Counted from the first letter of the stretch, positions 12,840-26,330 are shown. The stretch is 64,000 nucleotides of DNA from Megascapheus bottae (GCA_024803745.1 JANJXV010000016.1:42524525-42588524); one strand, 5' to 3'. Numbers and translations are program-made. The notes: generated from the letters alone by a model not told the origin.

Positions 12840-13250
12840 AGCATTTGTTGCTATGGTGTTCTTCACGACCACGATTGTGACTGGAGTAAAATGGTATCTC
12901 AATATTGTTTTGGTTTGAAATTCTTTCATAGCCAGAAACACTGAACACTTCTGCATCTGGAGAGTAACTGTTTAGCTTCTTTGCCCATTTATTAGTTGAG
13001 TGACTGATTCTTTGGGGGTTTATGTCTGTGTGTTCTGATTCATATTAGTGTTATCACCTTTAATCTAAGAACGTCGATTCCATAGTTTCAGTTTTGAACT
13101 CTTCCCTGCTGTTATACAGAAAAGCTATGATATTTGTGTGTTGATTTTGATTCCTCCTACAGGTCAACTGTTGCTGTCACCCCTGTGAGTTTGGGGAGGG
13201 ATCCTTCCATACACAGGACCCTGGCATTCCCGGCCGGTTTTCTTATTCTT
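12840..13250 (-). mobile_element. Old L1 3' part (late ORF2), antisense
   Basis: Blocks such as 'gactggagtaaaatggtatc', 'gttttggtttgaaattcttt', 'ctgaacacttctgcatctgg' and 'gcttctttgcccatttatta' follow the order of antisense L1 ORF2 C-terminal sequence. It is diverged and without open frame, so it is an ancient non-functional copy. Confidence 0.65.
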
Positions 13251-14984
13251 TGCTTTCTTTGGACCAAAGTGATTTAAAAAAAAACCCTACTGAAAATATA
13301 TTTACACACTTAACATAGAGAAAATAGTAAACACTGCAAGATAAAATAAATAAATGTAAAATGCCTCAAGGAGGAATGCAAAGTTCCATGATTGATTGAT
13401 GTAATGACATCTTCTTTCATTAAAATGTGTTGAAATTTCAGTGATATAAGCGACTTCTAACATCAGACACGTTTTTCATTATTCCTTCTGTCACATCAGC
13501 CCCCCTTCATCATTAACGGTGTCCACATCTGAAGACAACATCAATTACTAGTCATACTATATTTACCTCTCACACTTCAGTGAATGAACATCTTACTTTA
13601 AAAGACAGTCTAGTGACTTATACTGACATTCTATTGACAGTAAAACTAGGCTCAAAAAATGAGACGTTCACCAAGAAGATACCAGGAAGGCAGTACAGCA
13701 GAGGCATATGACAGACCTTGTCTGCCTTCAGTAAGCTGGCTACCATAGACTTGTGGGCACTTCAACAGAAGTGTGATGTACACGACGCTGCTGTATAAAT
13801 AATTACCACCATGTCAGGAGAAGAGAAGGTAACCAACACTTTATTGTGTCTCTCTTTTCACTTGCAAATGTCTTGTTTTCATGGAAGTGAGAGTATCAAA
13901 ATAGTGATACATGGAGAATTGCATATGATTAATCATTATAGGAATATTATTGCTGACTTGACCAGTTCTACTTAATCAATCCAATTTATGATGGATTCTC
14001 ATTCAAGGAGAATTGCCTGTGACAAAACCCACACATGTATCTTAATGGGAATTTCATAGGCCACGTGGAGCTGAATGGCACAGCACGTCTAGCATGTATA
14101 AAGCTCTGGCTACAATCCCCATATATCCTCTTTCCCAAAACAATCTAGTCAATTCATCCTGTAGTGGCAGTAGGGCAGGGGGAAGAAAAGGTACTTTAAA
14201 CATACAGTAATGAGAGTTCAGTGAGATTCTTACAGAGTCCATATTTAATCTCAACTTCAACTTATGGAATTAATTCATCGTTCTGGCTAGAGAAAGAAAA
14301 TTATCTCAGAAAGAAGAGACAGAATTCCAAAAGGCTAACAAAATTAAAACACAGGGCTGTGTGGTCTTATCTGCATACAAGGGCTAAAGAACTGAGGTAC
14401 AGTAAAATGTTACACAAATCCCTAACTGTGGCAGGAGCCCCCAAAGCAATCACGGCAGGCACATGGATGGTTTGCTCTACCAACACACAGAATGTCGGGG
14501 GAAGTAGGTAGGATATCACTTCCTGAGACTAAGAGGAAAAAATACTGTGACACACATTTGATTCATCAGTTTCCAAGTTATTTTAGGCTTCTGCCTCTCA
14601 GGGAAGTAAGTAGCCCTTTTAAATCGTCAACGTGACAAGTGTGAGCCTACAGCATCTGCCCGGCCGAGTGTGAGACTCGCTGGCACCCAGCAAGGCGTGC
14701 TAGCTGGGGTTAGTCTAGTTGCTGGGCAGCTTGGCTGTTATTTGTGAAACCCCAGGCTAAAAGCCCAGCTTAATCTTATCTCAGTGCTGTCCACCCAAAG
14801 ATGAAATTTGTGTTTGTGTCTTCATCTACTCAATTTTTATATTATTTGTGACATTATGTACATGTGTGCATGTATCTATACATACAATTAGATAGACAGA
14901 CAGGCAGACAGATATTACCATTAAGTCTGAACAGGTGATAAAAACCCTATATCTCTCCCAAAAAGGATATTGGAATTCAACTTA
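13251..14984. other. Unique DNA, no gene seen
   Basis: An imperfect GACA/GATA tract lies near 14886-14912. A slightly GC-richer patch at about 14625-14790 could be an unrecognised retroposon. No coding exon recognised. Confidence 0.4.
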
Positions 14985-15000
14985 GAAGTAATGAGATATA

Positions 15001-15231
15001 CCAGACACAGTGGTTCACGCCTGCGATCTTCGCTACTCAGGAAGCTGAGATCTGAGGATCATGGTTCAAAGTTAACCCAGGCATTAAAGACCATCAGACT
15101 CTAATCACCTGAAAACTAAAAGACCGGAAGTGGCACTGTGGCTCAAGGGGTCGGGTGGTAGCCTTAAGCTGAAGAGTTCAGGTACAGTGCCCAGTCCCAG
15201 AGTTCAAGCTCCATGACCAAAATAAAAAAAG
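15001..15231 (+). mobile_element. 7SL-headed Geo SINE with 16-bp target-site duplication
   Basis: Left half: 'gtggttcacgcctgcgatct', 'gctactcaggaagctgagat', 'atggttcaaagttaacccag'. Right half: 'accggaagtggcactgtggc' and 'cccagagttcaagctccatg', then an A-rich tail. The perfect duplication 'gaagtaatgagatata' sits at 14985-15000 and 15232-15247. This proves that the 7SL-like half and the Geo half were inserted as one unit, not by two separate events. Confidence 0.92.
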
Positions 15232-15247
15232 GAAGTAATGAGATATA

Positions 15248-16117
15248 ATAAAGACTAAGGTGCTTGTCTCAGTTTAAATGATTAGAAAGAGCACAATGGA
15301 GAGGGAAGTCTGGACTGGAGCAGAGACAAGCAGACCCTTTTAAGCTTAAGAAATGCTTGAAGCGTAGAAGACTTTTGAGTTGATGGAGGGAAGGAACTGG
15401 AGATTGAAGAGGAGTAAAGACAGTGATAAAGGCCACTGTTCCCACTGGCTGCCTCTTGGAAAGAAGATAAAGATGTCAGAAAGATAGGGAGGAGGCTCAG
15501 AAGCCATCTTCTCAGAGACCAGGAGGAAAAAGAGCAAGTGCAAGAAGACAAATGGTGGCCGGGCGCCAGGCTGTGGCGGTAGCGAGCTGGAAGCTTCTGG
15601 CCCTCCCAGCCTACGCATCTCACAATGCTCCTGTGTCTTCGCTGTCCAAAGCCTATGTTCAGGTAGGGGTATCCACCACTTTATTTCCTTCTGTATTTCA
15701 AAGTAAGCACAACAGGAAGATCATGTCCCCTCAGGATGTGAATTTCGAGCTGCCACCAGTGAAGCGTGTCTCCAACAGCTACTCGAGGGGGCGACGGACA
15801 AAGCCAAGCTTTATTTTACCATCTTAAGATGGGAAAGACGTGGATTAGCTTCACTCACTGAAAATTAGAGAATGGAATTGTTACCAGCCTAGCAATGGGA
15901 AACTCTTACATGAGCTAAATGCAATGCCATCCATGTCTTTTCTTATTTTCTCCACAAGAGATTTATTCTCCCCAGCATTCTCCTGATTTATTCACCATGC
16001 AAGCCTCTTCCTATGTATCAGAAAATGTTTATCAAAAGTTCACTAGTTCCCACCCGACTACAGGAATTGCAAAAAAAAATTACTTTCAAAGCAAACCCTT
16101 GTTTTTTAAAACTAGCT

Positions 16118-16120
<3 letters not shown>
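15248..16120. other. Unique DNA containing an unidentified CpG-richer open frame
   Basis: A 91-codon plus-strand frame at 15552-15827 starts with an Ala/Val-rich stretch and sits in a patch with several CpGs, unusual for this window. I do not recognise the product. There is no poly-A tail or duplication to prove a processed pseudogene, so no gene is called. Confidence 0.35.

Positions 16121-16121
<1 letters not shown>

Positions 16122-16169
<48 letters not shown>
16122..16169. repeat. (CA)n microsatellite
   Basis: About 24 uninterrupted CA units, likely length-polymorphic. It gives a run of Thr-His residues in the overlapping reading frame. Confidence 0.98.
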
Positions 16170-16171
<2 letters not shown>

Positions 16172-18756
16172 CAATATATGTGTACAATACAATAAAACTC
16201 TCTTCAGGCCTATTGGTGTGCTCCATTGTCCAATTGTCTCCATAGTTGTGTGAAATACTAGAGCAGAAGAAAAGTTTGAGGACTCACTTGTGTGACCCAA
16301 TAAACATATTCTCTGTTTGCCCTGGAGGCTGGAGGAGGAATCAGGCAGATGTTAGAGCATATGGTCCGCAAAACATGCTTGCCCTTGAGACACGCTACAT
16401 GGGTATTTGATGCACTGACTGGAAAGGTAGATGGTTTTCTGCTTGAATTTATCCAGGTGTCTGCAGAGAACAGAGTGTTGCAAAGTCCTCTGAGCCGCAG
16501 GCACCAGCTTCGCCAGCCATGGAGTACTGTCAGCTCTCCTGCCTGATAAAAGCAGATGATCTATGGGTTTCTCTTTCAATAGCAGACGCCATCTTTCACT
16601 CCTGCAATGCCAGATGGATCCCAATTTAATTTTGAGTAAAACCCTGTGAGTGAACAGTCCCAAAGTGAGAACTCAGAAACACATGTTCATTCCCCAAATA
16701 TTGAAGAGGGGGTGGGGTAAGATAAAGTGACTGCAGATTTAATTTACATGTCATTCCTCTCTGACTTTCTCCTTGTGAATGAACGATACTTGGAGTTTTA
16801 TTACTCTTTATTACAAGCAATAAAGTTGCAACTTGGGGTGTTTTAAGGGCTGCATAAGTGTGAGCTACTCTTATCCAGCCATGAAAATCTCTTATCAGTC
16901 ACCCCAATGCTTAGAAGCACTAATGGTCACCCAGTGTTATATTCAGGAAAAGTTATTTGTGTATTTTTTAAATTTTGTTTTTACTGTTATTAGAAACTTT
17001 TATGATGTTTTCTCTTACCTAAGCCCACTTGGATTTTATAGTTTAAATTTTCTTATTTATTTTGCATTTTTGTTCACATTCACACGAGCTTTTCATCTTT
17101 TCAAAGGGTTCATAAATTACTTGTTTGTTTAGCACTTCTATGGAGATGCAACAAATATAGACAAATATTTTCTTTAGATAATCACTTATTTGTGACTTCA
17201 AATGATAGTTCTATCACTAAATTCTGTTTTCTTTGTCAAAGGGGAGACCTGAGTTCCTTGAGGAATATATTAGATTATATATTAATAATAAATGGAAACT
17301 GTAATCCAAGACTTTGACTCAATTGGAAAGTGAGTCTACTGTTTCTTCCCCAGTTATCTTAGAATATAGATTTTACAAAAGTTTTAGCAAAAGGAAACAA
17401 GGTTGTCACAAGCACAGAGCTCCATTGAGTTGATGGCTGAAAAGAATGGAGAGGTGTCTTTCTTTGTTTTGTAATCATCCTTCTAGGGAAACAAAAGAAG
17501 CCTCTGGAAGTTCTGTCCTTAGAGCTTACAGTGGTGTCTCCTGTGTCTGCACATTCCCCGGGAGGGAAAGCTGGATGAGAAAGGCCTCGGCGTGGAGCCA
17601 AGGAAGGAAATGGGACACAGGTTAAGTAAAGACACCATTAGACATGGCAGGGAGTGGCGGCAGCAGAAAGAAGAGAGCCCTAGACTCTGGAGGTCTCAGA
17701 GACCCTCACCAGATGCAGGAATTGATGCAGTCTAACTGTACTACACACAAGCATGAAAAGAGAAAAACAAATCTGCGGAACTGTTCCCCTAAGTGGGATG
17801 GGAGTAAAAGGTGGGAAGGGGGTGTACAGAGGAGAGGATTTGATTGAGGTACCCCGAATGCACAGAGGAAAACAGAATGGTGGAGCTTCATGTGCAACTA
17901 CGCGTATCACTAACAAGTTTTCAAAAGTCTTGAGAATAAAAGATTCCATATTAGGTGATGGTACGAAATTTCATGTAATGCAAATTTGCCATTAAAAATG
18001 TAAAGAAGACTGGCATTAAGCCACAAGAAGAGCAAGTTGAGAACTCGTTCAGTGGTCAGAACTTTTGCATACTTCTCTCATTTCTTCCCATTTTCGGCTT
18101 TAGCTGTTTATTATAATCATTGAAATCATCTACAAATGGATCAATAGCTTTGATTAGATTATAAGTCATAGCTATATAACTTTAAAATTGAGCATTATTC
18201 TACACAGGCAAAATTTGAATAGTAATTATATCATTAAAATATTTTAGCTAAGTATAATACTTACAAACTTTTATGAAATATTTTGAGTACATAACTAGAA
18301 AATGCCTTAAATGACTGTGTTTTGGCATGTTTTGCTATTAAAAGACTATTATATGTACTTTGGTATGTGCTTGTTTTAAAGGATGAGCACAAGAATTCAA
18401 GTGAAAAACTATTTGTCGATAGAAAATGTTTGGTTATTGGAGCTCATTTTAGGTATTTTATGGCCCATAAAACTGTTAATGGATGGATTTAATGTTTCTA
18501 AAATTGTTCAGTGTGATTCACTATTATACTTGTAGGAAGTAGTCCAATTTTTAAACTCTTGTCCCATTTATTACACTGCATGTTCTTGTTGATAGAAAAA
18601 ATTGCTTTATCATGTAAAAGATTTATAAGTTATTGAAGATAAATTAGTACTTTAATCCCTATCATGTTGCATTTTAATTTCTACAATTTTGACACAGAAA
18701 CATAGGGGTAGTACTGTTTACCACGAGTTTAGCATCCTCTTTATCTTCAAAAGGGA
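16170..18756. other. Unique DNA, no gene seen
   Basis: AT-rich, especially 16950-17130 and 18000-18700. Overlapping frames at 16349-16663 and 17359-17995 have no recognised product. Confidence 0.45.
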
Positions 18757-18894
18757 ATTTGGGTGGGGGTGGGGGGGAGGGAAATGGGGACCAAGACATG
18801 GGAAAGGGTATCAATGTATGGGAATTAATGCACCATCTATCTGGCAAATATCATGTAACCCTTCTATTAATTACAATAAAATATATGAAAAAAG
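18757..18894 (+). mobile_element. L1 3' UTR tip, strongly 5'-truncated
   Basis: A G-rich tract (18761-18788) is followed by 'ggaccaagacatgggaaagg', 'ggaattaatgcaccatctat' and 'cttctattaattacaataaa', the same 3' terminus as the other L1 copies of this window, then a short A-run. It belongs to the group with 'ggaattaatgcaccatctat', as does the copy near 35.06 kb. No clear duplication found. Confidence 0.85.
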
Positions 18895-19014
18895 AAACAA
18901 TTTAAAAATTACTTCTCTTGTCACTAACTTCCTCAAATATATTGCCTTAATCAATTGAATCAATAACTCCTTACCAACATTTTTCTGATACAAATATCAA
19001 TATTAGTTACAATC

Positions 19015-19110
19015 ATAGAAAGTGAAGCATAGAGATGTTAAATAGATAATTTTCAGGAGCACCAAGTAGTTAAACAGCTGGACTCTGGCTCTTTTGAACC
19101 TGAACCCTAA
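19015..19110 (-). repeat. MIR-like ancient SINE relic, antisense
   Basis: The run 'gtgaagcatagagatgttaa', 'caccaagtagttaaacagct', 'ggactctggctcttttgaac' parallels the usual antisense MIR order (gaggcacagagaggttaag, ggtcacacagctag, gattcgaacccag). Diverged; tentative. Confidence 0.4.
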
Positions 19111-20351
19111 CTTATATTGCTCAGTGAAGTATTAATTATTGTTGTTAGAGGTAAAGAGATCGAGATTTGTCCCAGATCCTGAAGTATCTTCAGGATTAGA
19201 GTTAGGAGAGCAATACCACACAAAATGATGATTTAAAATATATGTTCCACATTTCATTGAGGTGACCAGAAGTGCATTTTGTAAGTATGTAATAACTATA
19301 TTTCTCAAAGGTTAGTCATTTCTCTTACTGATTTCTTCCTTCAAAATTGATACTTCTGGGAATTAGGAATTAGAAATCAATTTGTGGTTCATTACAAAAT
19401 TTCAGAAAATTTAATTGCTTTTTTCTTCAGTTTGGGTTTGTGGGTGTATGCCAAGTATCTTTCCAAAAAAAATTCTTGGTGAACCCCACACATTAGAATT
19501 TATTATTCTCAAATAATGCTTTGTTGAATTTATAGAAGAGCATAAAATGAATTACAATGTTATGACTGGTAAATTAGAGTGTGTCCACAAATGATTTGAG
19601 CTTTTGCACAGAGACTTGATAAATTCTGATATTTTCTTCCCAACAAAATACATATGTACGTGAACTGAGAATTGTTTTCCTATATTATCCCAGATAAAGT
19701 ACTTTGTGCCCCCTTTTCATAAGGTATAAAAGGAAATAATATTCTACTGTTTAGAGTTTTTATCAGCAACTTCTTGACTATTTTTTAATGTAAAGAGGGG
19801 GGAAATTATGTCAATCACCAAATCTACTAACTTCTGTGAAAAACACTAATTGTCTGTCTCCTCATTTTCTCTAGGGGTAGAGTCATGATATATCTAAAGA
19901 AGACATCATGTATTATTTCTAATTTTTCCTGTGACTGATTGTTTGCAAATTTGCCACCACTACAGAAAGGTCAAATTCTTTGTATCATAATATAAATCTT
20001 ACAAATGAAGTTACCCATAAATGTAGCTGCCACACTAAAGAAGTCAGATTCCAGTTTTGAAAATAGCAAGTACCATCTTGTAAAGAATACAAAGAACCTG
20101 AGATTTCTTTTAAACACTAACTGGAAAATATTAAAGAAAACTTGTTTTTTTTTTAAGAAAACCCACAATAATGTGTTTGCTATCTCACAAGGTCTAATAT
20201 TAAAAGCAAACACTACATTAACACTAAAAATAGATTGCTGATACAGAAGCAATTTTTCAATCACTATTTTATGTACTAGAGAATCTTATAGACTTACTAA
20301 AGCATAGCACTGGCTTTCTTACAGCTGCACATTTCTATATTTACTGACCTA
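19111..20351. other. Unique AT-rich DNA, no gene seen
   Basis: No recognised repeat or exon. Opposing frames at about 19971-20264 are AT-driven. Confidence 0.45.
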
Positions 20352-20366
20352 AAAAATGTGTATCCC

Positions 20367-21800
20367 AGCAAAAAAAAAACAAAATAGAATGGAAGAAAGA
20401 CAGCCTCTTCAACAAGTGGTGCTGGCAGAACTGGTTAAGCACCTGCAGAAAACTAAAGTTGGATCCTTCTTTGTCATCCTGCACCAGGATTAACTCCAAA
20501 GGCCTCGAGGTAAAAGCAGATACACTGAAAACTTTACAAGAAGGAGTAGGAGATACACTAGGCCTCCTTGGCACAGATCGAAACTTTCTCAATAAGGACC
20601 AAGAAATGTAACAAATCAGAGAAAGTCTGGATAAGTGGGACTGAATTAAATTACAGATCTTCTGTATGGCAAAGGACATAACTAGCAAATTAACTAGAAA
20701 GCCTACAGAGTGGGAGAAGATCTTCACTAACCATACAACAGAAAAAGGCCTCATATCTAAAATATATCAACAGCTCAAAAAATTGAATCACTCAAAAACT
20801 AATCTCCAAAGAAACAACCATCCCATTAAAAGATGAGCCAAAGACTTAAAGAGAGTCTTCTCTGAAGAAGAAACAAAAATGGCCTATAGACACATGAAGA
20901 AATGCTCAACATCTCTGGCCATAAAAGAAATGCAAATCAAAACAACTCTGATTCCACCTCACTCCAGTTAGAATGGCCAGGATCAAGAAATCTAATAACA
21001 GATGCTGGAGGGGATGTGGCCAGGAGGGATCACTACTACACTGTTGGTGGGAGTGCAAACTCGTTCAACCACTATGGAAAGCAAAGACTAAATATAGAGC
21101 TCCCCTATGACCCAGCAATTCCAGTCCTTGGAAACAAGGACATACTAAATCCACTAGCACAATGATGTTCATTGCAGCACTATTTACCATAGCAAAGATG
21201 TGAAACCAACCCACATGCCCCTCAGTTCATGAGTGGATCCCAAGATATGGTATTTATACACAATGGAATCCTATGCTGCTGTCAGAAAGAACAACATCGC
21301 CCCATTTGTAAGGAAATGGAAAGACTTGGAACAAATCATATTAAGTGAAGTAAGTCAGACTCAAAGGAACATAGGCTCAATGGTTTCCCTCATTTGTCAT
21401 AATCAGTAGAAACCTTGGGCTCTCCTAGCAGAGATTTACAATAGAACAAAACCTACGTACATAAGGCCATATAGTATGACCCTAAATGAAAGGACCTCCA
21501 GGATATAGAAACAAAAGCCATATAACAACAAGTGATTATTGTCCTTAATGTACTATGTTATCTCTCACTTCTTTTGCTATCCCTTGGTTATCTCATATTG
21601 TTACAGTATTTCACCTGGTTATCTGATATATTGTATACATGCATATTTGGTTATTTGTAGTCGGATAGGGTAGGGAGGGGGTGGTGGGAAGGAAATGGGG
21701 ACCAAGACATGAGAAAGGGTATCAATGCATGTGAAGTAATGCACCTTCTATCTGGTGAATATAATGTAACCCTTCTATTAATTACAATAAAAATATATGA
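20367..21800 (+). mobile_element. L1 LINE, 5'-truncated: end of ORF2 plus 3' UTR
   Basis: The element starts inside the C-terminal third of ORF2 ('cctcttcaacaagtggtgct', 'aaactaaagttggatccttc') and runs through the region encoding the conserved CWRGCG / [20 protein letters not shown] tract at about 21002-21085. It then enters the 3' UTR with the G-rich tract near 21665-21700 and the terminus 'cttctattaattacaataaa' plus poly-A. ORF2 is broken by stops and frameshifts. The imperfect duplication 'aaaaatgtgtatccc' at 20352-20366 returns as 'aaaaatatgtatccc' at 21801-21815, so the insertion is complete at both ends. It lacks the endonuclease and reverse transcriptase domains and cannot move. Confidence 0.93.
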
Positions 21801-21815
21801 AAAAATATGTATCCC

Positions 21816-23925
21816 GGTAAATTGTCCCTGAACCCAGCATTAGCTGATCTTGAAATATAAGAACATGATGAAATTTAATGTATTTTACTCAAAAAGTATT
21901 GAGAAATCCCCAAGAGGGACATCCTTTCAAATGAAACAGTAAAGAACTCCTGTTCACACACACTGTGCAAATGGAAAGACCTGCTAAAGCTATGCAATCT
22001 ACCCCAGGCACTGCAACCAAAATGCCGACCCACCCGCATCCCCGCCAGGGCCGGCTCTGCTCAGGCACGCTGCTACCCACCAGTGCCAGCAGAGGAACTG
22101 GGACCCGGTAGCACACTTCTCATTCAGCATCATCTAGCCAAGTGTGTCAGGCCCACGCTGGCTTTCCTTCCTCTGTACTAGTGACTCTCTTTGCTGGACA
22201 AGTGACTATGAGCAATTTGTCACCATCACCATTCCCTCAGTTTTTCTTTTTTAAAACAACACTATAAACAACACCAGCTCCTAAGGTATGCCGGGGCAGG
22301 ACTGAGACGGGCATTGCCTGGCCCGTGGCAAACGCCGCACCCACTATGGCTGCTGTCATTCTCCTTGCTGGCTGTGTCTTTGCTTTTTTGCTTTATATAT
22401 ATATATATATATTTTTTTTCAGTTCTCTGTAGCATAACAAACACCCAGTGCTTACTTGTTTTCCACCTTCTGGTTTTACTTCAGTGACAGTCTTCTCATT
22501 TTCCAGTGCATAAAATCAGAAAAGGTACTTGACTTCTCTTTAAAAGCTTGACAGTTTAGTCACATTTAAAGGCTTAACAAAAGAAAAATCAGAGTGGCTT
22601 TAAGACTGTCAAGGGAATGTGGAGATTGTCTCCCAGCCTTGAGAAGGTCCTGGCAAAGGCAGTGGAGGGCACAGAACCTTTCTCCCCTTTCGCACATGTG
22701 TGTGTGCTCAGGGAGGAACTTTGACATTAAGGGCACCTGGAGCGGAGGTGCAATGCAGGGGAAGGTGTGTGCTAGTAATAAGAGAAACTCCTTACTTCTG
22801 CTCTCAGGTTTATACCTTCTCGAAGCCTGTGAATAAATTAAGGCAGTTTTTAATATTCCTTTGAAAAAATGAATCCATGTACATAATTAAAAGTGTCTTT
22901 GATCTGAAGGTCTTAGATTTATCCTGGCGAATTAAGTATTGAACCACTGATCTCTAGATGCATTCTATGGCAAACAAGTCAGGAGGCCCCATACTGGCTT
23001 GAGGACACTGGCGAGCGCAGGAACGCAAGGCCTCTTTCCAGACAGACAGCATTGTGTGTTATCCCAGGGGATTCAGCGCAGGGTGACAGGCAGGGTGAGA
23101 GTCATCTTTCTTCTGTTCAGTATTTAAAAGAACGTTTTCAGCAAATTTCAAGATTTCCAGGGTGGAAGACACATAACTCAACTGCTCAGCTATGCTCACA
23201 GCATAGAAAAGGAAAAATTGGCAGAAACATCTTCTTTTACCTAGAAAATGTCACATCTCAAAATAGAATAACCTTCTTTGTGAGAGTCAAAAAAAACCCT
23301 TTGTATATGCACAATTTCCAACACTATCCTTGATTTCATTCAGGGAAGTGACTCTTTTGGGCTCCTTGTGGTGAGTAAAGAGGTCTCCTAAGTGCTGAAA
23401 TTGCTCTGCAGCCTGGGTCCATTTCCTCTTTACCAAACAACAGGCCAGTGCTCTTTAAAAAAAACAAACACCTTTCATATGCCATAATTTTGTCTGCAGA
23501 GATGAAGGTTCTCATGCTACACAATGCCTGACTTCCACAGACCCGCTTGATTTCCATGGCCCATTCCAAGTCAGTCCACCACAAGGTTTTCCAGAATGTT
23601 CGTCTAGCTCCCCAGGTCCCAGGAGGCCTCCTTTCGCCCTCACCTATGTCCTCGAGGTAGAAACTAGGAAGACACTTTTGGAGCCCGGCCATGCCCTGCG
23701 CACGGCATGGGTGGTATCCAGACCCTTGCCGCTCTTCCTGAGGGAGGCCCTGAGACGGTGCTGAGGGTCAGGTGTGCATTCTCATTCTCCTCTAACAGGG
23801 TGAGCTAGCCCATCTCTAATAAAAAGCTCTGAAGCCCTCCCCAGAGACCCCCTCAGCTTGTACCTTTACAATAACAAGGCATTGCATGGGTTTCCGGTCT
23901 CATTTCAGAGACAGGACGTCCCCCC
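21816..23925. other. Unique DNA, no gene seen
   Basis: A (TA)n tract lies at about 22391-22412, followed by a T-run. The frames at 23052-23333 (plus) and 23336-23692 (minus, 118 codons) show no known domain. Confidence 0.45.
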
Positions 23926-23929
23926 CTTC

Positions 23930-23990
23930 TAAGGAGTGGAATGCTTGCTCAACAAGTGTGAAGCCCTGAGTTCAAACCCCAGTCCTGTCG
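23930..23990 (+). mobile_element. tRNA-derived SINE relic (ID/B2-like)
   Basis: The block 'gtggaatgcttgctcaacaa' followed by 'ccctgagttcaaaccccagt' matches the A-box to B-box part of tRNA-Ala-derived rodent SINEs. The remaining portion is lost. Confidence 0.5.
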
Positions 23991-24367
23991 CATGCACATG
24001 CATAAATCTATACATGCATTCGTGCATACACACATACAATGCAGATTTAGTACTTAGATAATTTTTTTTACCATAGGCCCAAGAAAATGCTTATGTATTT
24101 CCTGACACTCCTACGAGCCCTTTCTGGGGCAGCATGAGGGAAGAGGAAAACCCTTCCTGGCTATGATGATAGAAATTCTTACTTTCCTAGAGGGGGATGA
24201 TGATGCTCTGGTTCTGACACCAGCAGTCCATGGAGATTATGGGGCATGCAAGCCAGAGAAGTCCTCAAGACCTTGCTATGAAAACTCGAGCACAGAGAGA
24301 AGAGCCAGCATTAATTTCTGCTGCCTGGAATGATAAAGACACACAGTTATTTGATAAACAATATTGC

Positions 24368-24495
24368 CATAGTTAAAGGACAGAGTCTGTGTCTGTTTCA
24401 TCCACTTGATTGCCTAGTTTAATGCCGGATCCTGATATTCCCTGGTGTGACTCGTAGCACAGGACCCTCTAAATACTTAATGAGCTCATTGGAGC
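24368..24495 (+). repeat. L2-like 3' end relic
   Basis: The order 'cagagtctgtgtctgtttca', 'cgtagcacaggaccctctaa' and 'atacttaatgagctcatt' resembles the L2 3' sequence (gggactgtgtctg, agcacagtgcctgg, gctcaataaatg). Diverged, so tentative. Confidence 0.45.
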
Positions 24496-24651
24496 CTTAC
24501 AGGAAATCTAATTTCCGGATTATCACCAATACCATGAGCTGCTCTGAGGCTTGTTCATTCCTCAGAAGAAAACAACATTGCTGCATTTTAGCAACATTAG
24601 GGTAAGCTTAGCCAAGATGGGACAAAATGCTGGGAACAATGCAAACTGGGG

Positions 24652-24762
24652 TACAGAGGGAGATAAAGGGGAAGGTGAGGGGGAGAGAGACAGAGGGACA
24701 GGGGGGATACTAGGAGAGGGAGAGGAGGAGTCAGGAAGGGAAGAGGGAGGAGGGAAAGTAAT
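24652..24762. repeat. G/A-rich purine tract
   Basis: About 110 bp with almost no pyrimidines on the plus strand, made of GGGA/GAGA-type units. It generates a Gly/Glu-rich frame on one strand and a Pro/Ser-rich frame on the other; both are rejected as genes. Confidence 0.85.
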
Positions 24763-26330
24763 GTATCTCATTTCTTTTAAGATCTGGTAGCAACAGAATA
24801 ACAGCTTTACCAAATCTTTATCATGGCCTCAAGCTTTTATCAAGTTTACTATGTTCAGAAAGGGCAGGCAAAGTTGCCTTTAGTTAATGTTGTGTCAAAA
24901 GATGGGTAGTCAATCCCATTTTTGCTAAGGGGACCTTTGAGCTTGAATAAAAAGAAGATGAGTAGCCTATGAATGTCTCAAAACATAGTTTAGGCCAAAA
25001 TTTTCCCATGCTCTTTACAAAGCTATATCTTGAAAACATTTATGTTTGTCTTGCTTCATGGCTACTTAGTTCGAAGTTCCAGAATCTTCATGCATGAGAA
25101 ATTCATCTGGGAAAGAGCCAAAGGTAGGAACTGAGTTAAGTTTTACATTGACTACCACCCACAGATGACTTGGGATATGATGCCTTTGCTAAAAGGAGAA
25201 TACAAAAACACTGAGAGAACCTTACTCTCTTTCTGCATGTCTATCTCTCCCTCTCTCACTCTCACTCTGTTTGCTTTACTAATGTCCCCTCACGTTGCTT
25301 TCTATATTCATTCTCATCTGATATTTGTGATCTAAAAAATTTGCCTTCAAAATTTCTTTTTTTCTTAGAACAGAGTTTCAAGTTTAAAAAGCCCTTTGGA
25401 AAGTATCCATTTCGATCTTGGTTTTGCTAAAAGATATTTAATTAAATAAAATCATATATAATTGGAATGTCTTGAGAGGATTTGATTATGAACTGCGCAG
25501 AGGTTATCGCAAACGTTACATATTGCAAGCTACATTCCACTTTCCTTTTAGATGAGACCAGAGGCAGCAGAGAGAACTGCAGGGCCACCACATCTGAAAC
25601 CAGGCACCATTTCATGAATTCGTTTAGTTTTTCAAAAGCCACCACTGAGCCAAATAGTCTTTTATGGCTCAGGACATAATAAAAAGAATGATTGTTTTTT
25701 GAAAGGTTTCATCTGGCAGGGAGAAGACAGTGTGTAATAATAATGGCATGCCCCATTTTCTGTGTGATACAGGTTGACCTTGACTCTCACACAAGGACAC
25801 TGATGCTCTCGTGATGTGTGAGGGTGAAGGGACCAGAGGGTGTAGTTCCAAAGAAGGGGAATCTGAGCTACAGTGTGCAGTCAAGCAATTTACAGGTCAG
25901 TGATTCCAAGGAAACAGCAAAAGGGAATGGACCTCTTTTATACTCTGGTTGTTGTTAATGAATTGCATTGGTATTCAAAAATGTTTACTGTTTATAACTT
26001 GATATCTCTTAATCTTTTACTTTTATTGACAAGATCAGTCACATATTCTGTATATAGTATGAACATGAGGGAAGCTATTTACATTTTATCAGTTCTAAAT
26101 TCATCTTATCTCTAGTGTATATATATATATATGCATACATGGTATACATTCACAGAAATACAACATAATATAAATATACATATAAAATTCCTTAATCACT
26201 TTACTGTGTATGTTAATGATGCTGATTGACAGAAATGAGTTGCTTTGGAGCAATTATTATTTTTTGAAATTATAAAGGCTAAAGGCAAATTTAAAATTCC
26301 TTCTCAACTATCATATTGAGTTGCAGAGAC
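24763..26330. other. Unique DNA, no gene seen
   Basis: Contains a short TA repeat at about 26116-26134. No recognised exon or young repeat. Confidence 0.45.

Noticed and set aside
20341..20754. 137-codon antisense frame
   Set aside because: Shadow on the opposite strand of L1 ORF2 sequence.
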